From the NCBI GenBank assembly GCA_900542045.1, contig UQMI01000024.1, positions 1-48,061 on the forward strand: DNA of 48,061 bases, given 5' to 3'. The DNA is from an uncultured Blautia sp. GTDB lineage: Bacteria; Bacillota; Clostridia; Lachnospirales; Lachnospiraceae. Positions 16,473 through 24,849 of this stretch are shown here, in pieces. Made by a program: the position numbers and the translations under genes. Numbering within the stretch: the stretch's first letter is position 1; each line of letters starts with the position of its first letter. A model generated the notes under the pieces. The model had not been told where the DNA came from and ran no database searches. It saw only the letters and a program-made list of their open reading frames with translations.

Positions 16473-16775
16473 ATGGCAAAACAGTTTACAACACAGAATT
16501 TTGAACAGGAAGTACTGCAGTCAAAGACACCGGTGCTGGTGGATTTCTGGGCAGCCTGGTGCATGCCCTGCCAGAGACAGGGAGCTGCCATTGAAGAGAT
16601 GAGCAATGAAGGCTATGCTGTGGGCAAGATCAATGTGGACGAAGAACCGGAGCTGGCCAGAAGATATAACGTAATGAGCATCCCCACACTGATCGTCTTC
16701 CAGAATGGGCAGGAAGTGAAACGGATGGTGGGCCTGCAGCCCAAGGCAGCCCTGGTGGCTGCTCTCGGCGAATAA
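16473..16775 (+). CDS. Thioredoxin family protein
   Basis: 100 residues from the ATG at 16473, placed by GAAAGGAAG. The active site is W29-C30-M-P-C33, with Met where thioredoxin usually has Gly. The cis-proline segment SIPTLIVFQNG is present near residue 70. It lacks a signal peptide and is cytoplasmic. It starts 1 base after the reductase-like gene, so the two form a redox pair. The next gene converges from the other strand 22 bases away, and I see no terminator between them. Confidence 0.9.
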   Translation: MAKQFTTQNFEQEVLQSKTPVLVDFWAAWCMPCQRQGAAIEEMSNEGYAVGKINVDEEPELARRYNVMSIPTLIVFQNGQEVKRMVGLQPKAALVAALGE

Positions 16776-16797
16776 GTACGGCTGCGGACCGGGAGGT

Positions 16798-17478
16798 TCA
16801 GGTGGTATGGGAAAGCTCCTGATATAAAAGGGATTTGTCCAGGATATGGATGCCGCCCCGTGCCACCTCCAGGCTGCCTTCCTTTGTCATCTGCTTAAGG
16901 GTGCGGCTGACGGCTTCTCTGGCGCTGCCGATGGACCGGGCCAGCTGTTCCTGGGTGAAGGCCAGATAGCTGGTCTTCTGTCTGGCAGATTCGTCAATGA
17001 GGAAAGCGGCAATCCGCTGTTTCAGCGTGAGGAAGAAGATTCGCTCCATAGCGGTGATCACCCGGGAAAAATGTTCGGTGGTCAGCCGGTAAACATAGTT
17101 TTCCACATAGATATTATCCAGCATCAGAGAGGAAAGGATCCTGGAGGGGATCAGGAAGGCTTCGCAGTCGGTCTCTGCATCGATCTGCACATCGAAGGTG
17201 ATGGCGGAGATCAGGCAGGAGGCGGATAAGACGCAGACGTCTTCCGGATGGAGACGGTAGATCGTTGCTTCTTTTCCGTCTTCAGAGAGCAGAAAAACCC
17301 GCAGAGTGCCGTCCAGGACAAAAAGAATGCCCAGACAGTCATCGGCAGAGGCGACAGTTTCTCCGGCTGTGTACCGGATTTTCTGTGTGTGTTCCTGCAG
17401 GAGCTTCTGTGTATCCGGGGACAGTTTGTCCCAGAACGGAAGCCGGAGCAGAAATTCATTTACGGAAATGGGATTCAT
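16798..17478 (-). CDS. Crp/Fnr family transcriptional regulator
   Basis: 226 residues from the ATG at 17478, preceded by AAAGGAGGT. Residues 15-125 form a cyclic-nucleotide-binding-type beta barrel (GILFVLDGTLRVFLLSEDGKE, then IYRLHPEDVCVLSASCLI). A long dimer helix and a C-terminal Crp-type winged helix follow (FTQEQLARSIGSAREAVSRTLKQM). No N-terminal cysteine cluster of the Fnr type is seen, so an iron-sulfur oxygen sensor is not supported. Such proteins in Clostridia often respond to nitric oxide or redox state, which is inference. A perfect inverted repeat lies between it and murT. Confidence 0.9.
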   Translation of the reverse strand: MNPISVNEFLLRLPFWDKLSPDTQKLLQEHTQKIRYTAGETVASADDCLGILFVLDGTLRVFLLSEDGKEATIYRLHPEDVCVLSASCLISAITFDVQIDAETDCEAFLIPSRILSSLMLDNIYVENYVYRLTTEHFSRVITAMERIFFLTLKQRIAAFLIDESARQKTSYLAFTQEQLARSIGSAREAVSRTLKQMTKEGSLEVARGGIHILDKSLLYQELSHTT

Positions 17479-17524
17479 ATGTACCTCCTTTGAGAACAGA
17501 CAGAGTCTGTTCTTTTGTCTCTGG

Positions 17525-17572
17525 TAATAGTATACCCTCTTTTCAATTAAAGAAAAAGAGGGTATACTATTA
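17525..17572. promoter_or_regulatory. Perfect 19-bp inverted repeat, divergent promoter region
   Basis: The arm TAATAGTATACCCTCTTTT (17525-17543) is repeated exactly in reverse complement at 17554-17572 around a 10-base centre. Both arms hold TATACT, a good -10, with TTTTCA at 17 bases as a poor -35. So the palindrome can act as two mirror-image promoters for the Crp/Fnr gene and murT, or as a regulator site, or both. Confidence 0.6.
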
Positions 17573-17651
17573 CGGATGAGAAAGACTGCGGCGAAAGAGA
17601 GGATTTTGCGCTGCAGTACAAAAACCGAGAAAACAGGAAAAGGAAGAATAT

Positions 17652-18989
17652 ATGAATATACGGAGAATACTGGCCATCTGGGCGGCAAAGGCAGCCGGTC
17701 TGGCCTGTAAGATGATGGGACGCCAGGGAGTGACCTGGGCGGGAAAAATTGCCCTGCAGATTTATCCGCCGGTTCTGGAAGAGCTGGCAGGAGAAGTGCG
17801 GGAGAAGATCTTCGTGGTCTGCGGGACCAATGGAAAGACCACGACAAATAATGTGCTCTGCTCTGCGCTGGAAGCAGAAGGAAAGAAAGTAATCTGCAAC
17901 CACACGGGCTCCAACATGCTCAACGGTGTGGCGGCGGCCTTTGTGCTGGAAGCGGGACTGGGAGGACATATTGATGCAGATTATGCCTGCATTGAGGTGG
18001 ACGAGGCTTCCACCCGTCATATTTTTCCCAGATGTCATCCGGATTATATGGTGCTGACCAATCTGTTCCGGGATCAGCTGGACCGCTACGGGGAAATTGA
18101 TATCACCATGAACATCCTGAAAGAAATGATCCAGACAGAACCGGAAATGACCCTGATTGTCAATGGAGACGACGCGCTGTCTGCCTTTCTTGCCATGGAC
18201 AGCGGAAATTCCTATGTGACCTACGGCATCGGCGAAAAGGTAATGGAAGCTTCTTCCGGAGAGATTCGGGAGGGACGTTTCTGCAAGCGGTGCGGGACCA
18301 GACTGGAATATGCATTCTATCACTACAGCCAGCTGGGGGATTACAGATGCCCCTGCTGCGGTTTCCAGAGACCGGAGCTTACGTACAACGCCGGAGATGT
18401 GAAGGTGGGAGACCAGCTGGTGTTCCGGGTGGAAGATCAGCTTATTGCAGCCAACTATAAGGGATTTTACAATGTATACAACCTGCTGGCAGCCTACAGT
18501 GCAGCCAGGACAGCGGGGCTGGCTCTGCCCCATTTTAATGATATGCTGAAGCATTTCAATCCGGAAAACGGGCGGATGGAGCAGTTCCGGATCCAGAATA
18601 CCGGCATTGTCCTGAATCTGGCCAAGAACCCGGCCGGATTTAATCAGAACATCACTGCGGTGATGCAGGATCCTTCTCCCAAGGATATTATCATTGCCAT
18701 CAATGACAACGCCCAGGACGGCATTGATATTTCCTGGCTCTGGGATGTGGACTTCGATCAGTTTGCAGACGAGAGCATCCATTCGATTACCGTCAGCGGC
18801 ATCCGCTGCCAGGATATGCGCCTGCGTCTGAAATATGTGGATATCCCGTCGATCCTGGAAGGAGATGTGGAAAAAGCCATTCGTGACCGGATCGCAGACG
18901 GTGTGGGCAATCTCTATGTACTGGTGAACTATACGGCACTTTTTTCCACCAGAAATATACTGAAGAAAATAGAGGGGGAGAAGAAATGA
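17652..18989 (+). CDS. murT: Lipid II isoglutaminyl synthase, MurT subunit
   Basis: 445 residues. Mur-ligase ATP site GTNGKTTT at 58-65, then the central fold with EVDEAS and LTNLFRDQLDRYGE. The MurT-specific zinc ribbon CKRCGTRLEY with CPCCGF lies near residues 215-240. A C-terminal MurT domain (DUF1727) contains NDNAQDGIDISWLWDVDF. With GatD it amidates the D-glutamate of lipid II, using glutamine and ATP. AAAGGAAG precedes the ATG. Its stop overlaps the gatD start by four bases (ATGA), so the two subunits are translationally coupled. Confidence 0.96.
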   Translation: MNIRRILAIWAAKAAGLACKMMGRQGVTWAGKIALQIYPPVLEELAGEVREKIFVVCGTNGKTTTNNVLCSALEAEGKKVICNHTGSNMLNGVAAAFVLEAGLGGHIDADYACIEVDEASTRHIFPRCHPDYMVLTNLFRDQLDRYGEIDITMNILKEMIQTEPEMTLIVNGDDALSAFLAMDSGNSYVTYGIGEKVMEASSGEIREGRFCKRCGTRLEYAFYHYSQLGDYRCPCCGFQRPELTYNAGDVKVGDQLVFRVEDQLIAANYKGFYNVYNLLAAYSAARTAGLALPHFNDMLKHFNPENGRMEQFRIQNTGIVLNLAKNPAGFNQNITAVMQDPSPKDIIIAINDNAQDGIDISWLWDVDFDQFADESIHSITVSGIRCQDMRLRLKYVDIPSILEGDVEKAIRDRIADGVGNLYVLVNYTALFSTRNILKKIEGEKK

Positions 18990-19702
18990 AGCTGACCATT
19001 GGACATTTATATCCGGAACTGCTGAATCTGTACGGAGACAGAGGAAATATCCAGTGTCTGCTGAAACGCTGCCAGTGGAGAGGGATTGAAGCGGAAGCCA
19101 TTGCCTGTGAACAGGGGAGCAATATTGACTTTTCAAAAATGGACATTGTATTGCTGGGCGGCGGTTCTGACCGGGAACAGATGCTGGTCTGCGAGAAACT
19201 GCAGGTGATCCAGCCGGAATTCAAAAGATATGTGGAAGAGGGCGGCGTGGTCATTGCCATCTGCGGCGGCTACCAGCTGTTGGGAAAATATTACAAAACA
19301 GCCGAAGGCACCATGAAGGGCCTGGATCTGGTGGATCTGTATACGGAACAGGGAGAGGGACGTCTGATCAGCAATATCATTCTGAAGAGCGATCTGTTTG
19401 ATATGCCTATTGTAGGGTTTGAGAACCACGGAGGGCGGACCTACATCAATCAGAACCAGCCTCTGGGAAAGGTGCTGTACGGCTCCGGCAATGACGGGGA
19501 GAGCGGTTACGAGGGCGTTGTCTACAAAAATGTCATCGGGACATACCTTCACGGTCCCCTGCTGCCGAAGAATCCGCAGCTTGCCGATGAACTGATCCTC
19601 CGTGCTCTGCGCCGGAAAGATCCGGATGCGGTGCTGGCTCCGCTGGATGATACCCAGGAGAAGGAAGCCAACCAGTATGTATATCATCGATTTTTGGGAT
19701 AA
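18986..19702 (+). CDS. gatD: Lipid II isoglutaminyl synthase, GatD glutaminase subunit
   Basis: 238 residues with the class-I-like CobB/CobQ glutaminase fold. The nucleophile is C93 in [10 protein letters not shown], and the catalytic histidine is H189 in [12 protein letters not shown]. It hydrolyses glutamine and passes ammonia to MurT. Its start lies inside the murT stop, and a ribosome-binding site (GAGGGGGAGAAG) is inside murT. It ends before a clear promoter that drives rubredoxin. Confidence 0.96.
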   Translation: MKLTIGHLYPELLNLYGDRGNIQCLLKRCQWRGIEAEAIACEQGSNIDFSKMDIVLLGGGSDREQMLVCEKLQVIQPEFKRYVEEGGVVIAICGGYQLLGKYYKTAEGTMKGLDLVDLYTEQGEGRLISNIILKSDLFDMPIVGFENHGGRTYINQNQPLGKVLYGSGNDGESGYEGVVYKNVIGTYLHGPLLPKNPQLADELILRALRRKDPDAVLAPLDDTQEKEANQYVYHRFLG

Positions 19703-19705
19703 ATC

Positions 19706-19734
19706 TTGCATTTGACTGTATAAAACGGTATAAT
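19706..19734 (+). promoter_or_regulatory. Rubredoxin promoter
   Basis: TTGCAT (19706-19711), a 17-base spacer and TATAAT (19729-19734), starting just after the gatD stop. The expected transcript has a leader of about 57 bases. Confidence 0.65.
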
Positions 19735-19797
19735 TGGGATACAGTTTTAGAACAGGAGAAATTGTTGAAAAATTTTATTTTGAAGGGAGAATATGTT

Positions 19798-19959
19798 ATG
19801 CAGAAATATGTATGTGAACCATGTGGATACGAGTATGACCCGGAAGTAGGAGATCCGGATAACGGAATCGCTCCGGGAACAGCATTTGAAGATCTTCCCG
19901 AAGACTGGGTATGCCCGGTATGCGGTGTTGGAAAAGATGAGTTTGCTCCGGCAGAATAA
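19798..19959 (+). CDS. Rubredoxin
   Basis: 53 residues, the full size of the family. The iron site is formed by two loops, [14 protein letters not shown] at residues 6-19 and [11 protein letters not shown] near 39-49. Start chosen at 19798, where GAAGGGAG lies 7 bases upstream; an upstream in-frame ATG lacks such a site. It carries single electrons in the cytoplasm, for instance to rubrerythrins or oxygen-detoxifying flavoproteins, none of which are in the window. Own promoter and own terminator. Confidence 0.95.
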   Translation: MQKYVCEPCGYEYDPEVGDPDNGIAPGTAFEDLPEDWVCPVCGVGKDEFAPAE

Positions 19960-20010
19960 GTTTTGCCAAGTGCCGCAGCTGCGGCAGCGGAAATTTGTTT
20001 GAAAAAACAG

Positions 20011-20052
20011 GAGGGCCGTGCACCCCGGATGAGGTGCGCGGCTCTCTTTTTT
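20011..20052. terminator. Bidirectional terminator between rubredoxin and the GH13 gene
   Basis: GAGGGCCGTGCACC (20011-20024) pairs with GGTGCGCGGCTCTC (20033-20046), with two G-U pairs. T-tract TCTTTTTT follows on the plus strand, and a GTTTTTTC tract lies on the minus strand, so it can serve both convergent genes. A separate perfect palindrome GCCGCAGCTGCGGC lies at 19972-19985. Confidence 0.75.
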
Positions 20053-20076
20053 GCGGTGCAGGCTTCTTTTTGTATG

Positions 20077-22068
20077 TCATCTTTTTTTGCGAAGAAGCCA
20101 GTAGAATCCGAAAGAGGGGATCTGTACGCCCTTTGCTTCCAGTGTCCGGCCGGTGAACAGATCTTCGTAGAGACCGTCGTCTTCGTTGATCCATGCCACC
20201 TTATCGTATTCGCTGAAATTATAAATGCAGACCAGTTTTTCTTCTTCGTTTTCACGCACCAGGGACAGGATAGAAGCATCCCAGGTGTCGATGGTCCAGA
20301 ACGGTGTCCTGGCATCGAAGACGGAATGGGATCTGCGCAGCTCTTCCAGCCGGGAAAGGGACGGGAACAGTTTTCCCTGTACCGTGTCCGGGTTGCTGCG
20401 GTTTTCCGCCAGATCCCAGGGGAAATTTCCTCTGTGGAGATAACGGGAGTCTGCAGCCTTTTCCGGATCATTCTTGTAGGAATAATCGTTTAGCTGACCA
20501 ATCTCATCTCCGCTGTAGATGACCGGAATGCCGGACTGGGAAAGCATGAAAGCATGCAGAGTGATATCGTAGCGGATGCTGCGGTCTACGCCGGCTTCAT
20601 CCTGCTCAAAGCCATAGCGCTCGATGCCGCACAGGGAAGCGGTGGTCCCGCACATACGGGCATCTCCGATCCGCGGGTCATCGTTGTACAGTTCTCCACG
20701 GGAGAAGGAGCCGGGATATTTGCCGGTAAAGAAATCATTGAGATACTTTTTATGAGGCACTTCCATCTGTCCGGACTGCTGCAGGAAATCATAATCCAGT
20801 CCCCAGCCGATATCATCGTGGCAGCGCAGGTAATTCTGGAACACGTATTCTTTGGGAAGAGCAGCCACGATATCCAGCTGCCGTCTTAACAGGGCCACGT
20901 CTCTGGTGGCTACGGTATTCCAGGTACTTGCCATGGTGGTAACATTGTACAGAAGGTGACATTCAGGCTTCTCAGTGGTTCCAAAGTAAGGGACTACCTT
21001 ATCCGGTGCCATGACCACTTCTCCCAGCAGGAGCACGCCGGGGCATACGATCTCGCAGATCATGCGGATGATGCGGACCAGTGTATGGACCTGGGGCAGG
21101 TTCCTGCAGTTGGTGCCCAGCTGTTTCCAGATATAGGGAACAGCGTCCAGACGGAAGATGTCCACGCCCTGGTTGGCCAGAAACAGCAGATTGAAGATCA
21201 TTTCATTTAATACAATGGGATTGCGGTAGTTCAGATCCCACTGGTAAGGATAGAAGGTGGTCATTACATGCTTCTGCACGCAGTCCAGCCAGGTGAAGTT
21301 GCCGGGAGCAGTGGTGGGAAATACCTGGGGACAGGTTTTCTCATAAAGGGCAGGGATGTCATAGGTATCAAAAAAGAAATAGCGGTCCTGGTATTCTTTC
21401 TGGCCTTCTTTTGCCCGTTTTGCCCATTCATGTTCATCAGAGGTGTGGTTCATGACAAAGTCCAGGCATACGCTGATCCCGTTTTCGTGGCATTTTTCTG
21501 TCAGGTGTGCGAAGTCATCCATGGTGCCCAGTTCTTCCTGTACCTGACGGAAATCGGCAACGGCATAGCCCCCGTCGCTCTTTCCTCTGGGAGAAGAGAG
21601 CAGAGGCATCAGATGCAGGTAATTGACATTGCATTCTTTGATATAATCCAGCTTTTCTTCCACGCCCTTCAGGGTTTTTCCAAAAGCATTGGCATACATC
21701 ATCATACCCAGCAGATCGTTCCGTTTGTACCAGTTGGGATCCGCTTCTCTTCTGCAGTCGGACGCCTTCAGCGCACTGCTGCGGCTGTGGTAATATTTTT
21801 TCATTTCAGCGATGAGATCGTTCAGATGCATCATTACATAGGGATTGTCCTGATACAGTTCGCAGTACAGCCATTTCAGTTCATCAATATGCTTCTGAAG
21901 CCGTGTTTCGTAGATCTGTTCTTCCGCGGCGTCTGTTGCCTGAGCGGAAGAGGCAGCCGCCTCGCTGACAGAAACAGCAGCTGCTGCGGATTCTGTGCCG
22001 GCGGCGCCGGTTTTCTGCCTGGCGGCCTGGGCTGCCAGCTTCTTTTTTTGGAGCCTTTTCTTTGCCAT
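20077..22068 (-). CDS. Amylosucrase-type GH13 enzyme
   Basis: 663 residues. After an alanine-rich, low-complexity N-terminus (residues 1-50) comes a helical domain, then the alpha-amylase barrel. Conserved strands: LDFVMNHTSDEHEWA, the nucleophile in GVDIFRLDAVPYIWK, the acid/base in LLLGEV, the stabiliser in RCHDDIGWG. The layout (DLLGMMMYANAFGKTLKGVEE start, helical N domain) is that of GH13 subfamily 4, amylosucrase or sucrose hydrolase, which splits sucrose and may build alpha-glucan. No signal peptide, so intracellular. Start at 22068 after CAGGAGGTAAC. Own promoter carries a palindrome shared with the HPr-like gene. Confidence 0.88.
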   Translation of the reverse strand: MAKKRLQKKKLAAQAARQKTGAAGTESAAAAVSVSEAAASSAQATDAAEEQIYETRLQKHIDELKWLYCELYQDNPYVMMHLNDLIAEMKKYYHSRSSALKASDCRREADPNWYKRNDLLGMMMYANAFGKTLKGVEEKLDYIKECNVNYLHLMPLLSSPRGKSDGGYAVADFRQVQEELGTMDDFAHLTEKCHENGISVCLDFVMNHTSDEHEWAKRAKEGQKEYQDRYFFFDTYDIPALYEKTCPQVFPTTAPGNFTWLDCVQKHVMTTFYPYQWDLNYRNPIVLNEMIFNLLFLANQGVDIFRLDAVPYIWKQLGTNCRNLPQVHTLVRIIRMICEIVCPGVLLLGEVVMAPDKVVPYFGTTEKPECHLLYNVTTMASTWNTVATRDVALLRRQLDIVAALPKEYVFQNYLRCHDDIGWGLDYDFLQQSGQMEVPHKKYLNDFFTGKYPGSFSRGELYNDDPRIGDARMCGTTASLCGIERYGFEQDEAGVDRSIRYDITLHAFMLSQSGIPVIYSGDEIGQLNDYSYKNDPEKAADSRYLHRGNFPWDLAENRSNPDTVQGKLFPSLSRLEELRRSHSVFDARTPFWTIDTWDASILSLVRENEEEKLVCIYNFSEYDKVAWINEDDGLYEDLFTGRTLEAKGVQIPSFGFYWLLRKKR

Positions 22069-22099
22069 TTGTTACCTCCTGATAATTCACTCATGAAAA

Positions 22100-22157
22100 T
22101 ATGAAAATGATTTCATACATACGTAAACATATTACTGTTGAACAGGAAAATTGTCAA
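22100..22157 (-). promoter_or_regulatory. Promoter and operator of the amylosucrase-type gene
   Basis: On the minus strand TTGACA (22157-22152), 17 bases and TAATAT (22134-22129). The palindrome TATGAAAATGATTTCATA (22100-22117) lies just downstream, over the early transcript. It differs at one base from 27942-27959, upstream of the HPr-like gene, suggesting a common regulator. Confidence 0.7.
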
Positions 22158-22211
22158 GTATCGCAGAGCAGAACATCCCGTGAAATGTGACGAAATTTTT
22201 ATAACTGGAAC

Positions 22212-22240
22212 TTGTGAAATACCCTGCAGGGTGGTAAGAT
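22212..22240 (+). promoter_or_regulatory. Promoter with 12-bp palindrome, before the HTH regulator gene
   Basis: TTGTGA (22212-22217), 17 bases and TAAGAT (22235-22240). The spacer holds the perfect palindrome ACCCTGCAGGGT (22221-22232), well placed for autoregulation. Confidence 0.5.
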
Positions 22241-22293
22241 AAGAGACATACAGTAACGAAAAAGCACGTTTACCGGAAGGAGAGGACAGAAGA

Positions 22294-22899
22294 ATGGCGA
22301 GATCGGGTAACCAGAAACAGAAGATCCTGTACCTGGTACAGATGCTGAGCGAACACAGAGAAGAGAGCAATCTTCTATCTATGCGTGAAATTGTGGAGGA
22401 ACTGGAAAAGAAAGGAATACGGGCAGAGCGGAAAAGCATCTATGATGATATGGAAGCTCTGCGGGAGTTCGGGATTCCGATCAAATACAGCAGAAAACGG
22501 CCGGGCGGTTATTATATCTGCGGAGAAATGCCCATACAGCTGGAACAGCAGGCGGCAGTAAAAAAAGAAGAGACAAAGCAGCAGGAGGAGCCGGAAGAGA
22601 ATGGACCGGAAATTGTCCGGGAAGAGAACTGGAAAGATACCGGAGAGGAAAGAGAAGTGAAAATTTCCTGTCCGGTGGAACTGTATGGCAGGATCAGCGC
22701 GTATCTTCACGGACCGCTGGAGCGGAAAGATAAGAAAGACGGTACGGCAGTGGTGACCGGTTATGCAGTGATCGGAAATGGATTCTATGGATGGCTGACG
22801 TCTCTTGGCACAGAGGTACAGCTCCTGAGGCCGAAAAAGGTGGCTGCGGCCTACCGGGATTATCTGAGAACGATTGCAAAAAAATATAAAGAAAAATAA
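22294..22899 (+). CDS. HTH regulator of the WYL/DeoR-like type
   Basis: 201 residues. The N-terminal 80 residues form a winged helix like that of WYL-domain regulators (LSMREIVEELEKKGIRAERKSIYDDMEALREFGIPI). A charged linker rich in Glu and Lys (residues 90-125) follows. The C-terminal 70 residues resemble the WCX tail of WYL proteins (VELYGRISAYLHGPLE, then VQLLRPKKVAAAYRDYLRTI). The middle WYL ligand domain itself is missing, so this is a shortened form. AAGGAGAGG precedes the ATG. Divergent from the amylosucrase gene, which it might regulate; no evidence beyond position. Confidence 0.78.
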   Translation: MARSGNQKQKILYLVQMLSEHREESNLLSMREIVEELEKKGIRAERKSIYDDMEALREFGIPIKYSRKRPGGYYICGEMPIQLEQQAAVKKEETKQQEEPEENGPEIVREENWKDTGEEREVKISCPVELYGRISAYLHGPLERKDKKDGTAVVTGYAVIGNGFYGWLTSLGTEVQLLRPKKVAAAYRDYLRTIAKKYKEK

Positions 22900-22902
22900 A
22901 CT

Positions 22903-22924
22903 CACCGGCACTTTGGTGCCGGTG
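22903..22924. terminator. Short hairpin after the HTH regulator gene
   Basis: CACCGGCAC (22903-22911) and GTGCCGGTG (22916-22924) form nine perfect pairs with a four-base loop. No T-tract follows on the plus strand, so termination is doubtful and read-through into the lipoprotein gene is possible. Confidence 0.4.
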
Positions 22925-22962
22925 CTGTACTGTTTGGTAAAGGTTCAGTAGGAGGACAGTCA

Positions 22963-24159
22963 ATGAAAAAAAAGTTGCCGGGCATTTTTCTAATGCTTTC
23001 TCTGGGACTGCTGTTGGGAGCATGCTCTTCCAAAACCGATAAGATACAGGAGGAAGGCGATCAGCAGGAAGCTTTAATGGAACAGGAGGAAACCGAAGAG
23101 GAGAACGAGGAAAGTCAGGAGCAGGAGGAAGTAACCGGGCAGCAGATCCGGGTGCTCCTGGCCGGGGAGAAAGCAGAACAGGACGAGAATCTTCTGCGTC
23201 TTCTTCAAGATGAGGGCTACCAGGTGCAGATGGAATATGCCGGCATGGACAGCGAAGTACAGGCACAGCAGCTGGAAAAGGCCGCAGAAGAGCAGGCCAT
23301 GGCAGTGGTGGTGGAGCCGGTGGAGACCAGCGGTATGGAATCGTCTCTGGAAAAGGCTGCGGAAGCCGGCGTCGGCATTATCTGTTACGGACAGCTGTTT
23401 ATGAATACGGAGTATGTGGATGCCTATGTGGTGAATGATCATTACGAGCAGGGTGTACAGACAGCCCTTCAGATAGAGGAACTTCAGGATCTGGAGCATC
23501 GTACAGAGGAAAATCCGGTAACTCTGGAAATTTTTCTGGAAGATGGGAATAATATCAATGACCAGGTCTTCTATCTGGGGCTGATGGGGACTTTGGCCAC
23601 TTATGTGGAGGATGATGTGCTGGTGATCCGGTCAGGCAGAGATACCTTCCAGGAAGTGACGGTCCAGGACGGCTCAAAGGAGAATGCAAGGGTTCTCTGT
23701 GAAGAAATCCTGGAAGATTTTTATCAGGAGGATGGGCCGGATGTGATCTATGCTTCCGGGGATCTGATGACCCAGGGTGTCTGCATCGCTCTGGATAAAG
23801 CCGGGTTTGCTGTTCCCGGGGAAACGGGCGAAGAAGAGGGGACGGATCAGTCTCGTGAGAAAGCAGATACAGAAGAAACCGTACCTGAGTGGCCCATGGT
23901 GATCGGCAGCGGTTTTACGGTTCTAACGGCAAACCGTATCAGTACAGGCCGGCAGACCATGGCATTTCACCAGGAGGAAGACGCTCTGGCAGAATGCTGT
24001 GTGCAGGCTTTGGAGGAATATTTTACCGGAGAGCAGTCCGATGATGTTTCCAGTGAATACGACAATGGAGTAGAGATCGTGCCTGCATATACGGCGGCCC
24101 CTGTTCCGGTGGATTTTTCCAATTATGAAGATTTTCTGGAGGAAGAACAGGGAGAGTAA
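22963..24159 (+). CDS. Periplasmic-binding-type sugar lipoprotein
   Basis: 398 residues with a lipoprotein signal (LMLSLGLLLGAC, lipid on Cys near residue 21), a very acidic linker (Glu/Gln-rich, residues 30-60) and a type-I periplasmic binding fold. Hallmarks are EKAAEEQAMAVVVEPVETSGM and VVNDHYEQGVQTA, like the ribose/galactose-binding family. It should be anchored outside the membrane. No ABC permease or ATPase gene is adjacent, so it may act as a receptor or serve a distant transporter. AGTAGGAGG precedes the ATG. Confidence 0.82.
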   Translation: MKKKLPGIFLMLSLGLLLGACSSKTDKIQEEGDQQEALMEQEETEEENEESQEQEEVTGQQIRVLLAGEKAEQDENLLRLLQDEGYQVQMEYAGMDSEVQAQQLEKAAEEQAMAVVVEPVETSGMESSLEKAAEAGVGIICYGQLFMNTEYVDAYVVNDHYEQGVQTALQIEELQDLEHRTEENPVTLEIFLEDGNNINDQVFYLGLMGTLATYVEDDVLVIRSGRDTFQEVTVQDGSKENARVLCEEILEDFYQEDGPDVIYASGDLMTQGVCIALDKAGFAVPGETGEEEGTDQSREKADTEETVPEWPMVIGSGFTVLTANRISTGRQTMAFHQEEDALAECCVQALEEYFTGEQSDDVSSEYDNGVEIVPAYTAAPVPVDFSNYEDFLEEEQGE

Positions 24160-24193
24160 AAATAAAATATAAGAGTAAGGAGCAGACAGTGAT

Positions 24194-24640
24194 ATGCATA
24201 TCCGGGATGTGAAGGAAAAAGACAGAAAAACAATATTTGCCATGGCAGAGGACTTTTACAGTCCGGACACGGGAGCTACTCTCCGGGGAATGAACCGGGA
24301 AAATATGAGTCGGACGTTTTCTCTGTGTCTGAAGGAGAACCCCTACGCACGGATGCTGATCATGGAAGAAGGAGAGCAGGCCGAGGGGTTCTGTCTGCTT
24401 TCCTTTACCTGGAGCAATGAAGTGGGTGGGCTGACTGTCCTGCTGGAAGAACTGTATGTCCGGCCGGAAGCCAGGGGAAAAGGCTGCGGACGGCAGCTGC
24501 TGTCCTGGCTGGAAGAAGAATATCCGGAGGCCAGACGGTTCCGTCTGGAGGCAACCTGTCAGAACCGGGGAGCCATAGCTCTGTATGAAAAACAGGGCTA
24601 TGAAGTGCTGGACTATATACAGATGGTAAAAGACCGCTGA
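24194..24640 (+). CDS. GNAT family N-acetyltransferase
   Basis: 148 residues. The acetyl-CoA-binding motif is visible as ELYVRPEARGKGCGRQLLSWLEEE, residues 84-107, with the C-terminal strand ALYEKQGYEVLDYIQM. N-terminal segment MHIRDVKEKDRKTIFAMAEDFY fits the family start. The acetyl acceptor is unknown. AAGGAG lies 12 bases before the ATG. It starts 34 bases after the lipoprotein stop, so cotranscription is possible. Confidence 0.9.
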   Translation: MHIRDVKEKDRKTIFAMAEDFYSPDTGATLRGMNRENMSRTFSLCLKENPYARMLIMEEGEQAEGFCLLSFTWSNEVGGLTVLLEELYVRPEARGKGCGRQLLSWLEEEYPEARRFRLEATCQNRGAIALYEKQGYEVLDYIQMVKDR

Positions 24641-24740
24641 ATCCGGCCATGAAGGTGAGACCGGTTTTCTGCTTTTCTCCGGTGGCTGTCCGGGATGCCC
24701 GGAAACTGAAGAGAAGAAACAGCAGGCCCCGGCAGATCAG

Positions 24741-24792
24741 GTAAAAAAGAAAACCGCTGTACAGCAGATCATCTGTGAAACAGCGGTTTTTG
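24741..24792. terminator. Bidirectional terminator between GNAT and ECF genes
   Basis: AAAACCGCTGT (24750-24760) pairs exactly with ACAGCGGTTTT (24780-24790), with an inner CAGAT/ATCTG stem. A-rich before and T-rich after, so it can stop both convergent units. Confidence 0.8.
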
Positions 24793-24849
24793 CTTTATGG
24801 GCAATTTGTTTTATGTATGATTTATTATGTGTAATGAAGAAATCCTCTG

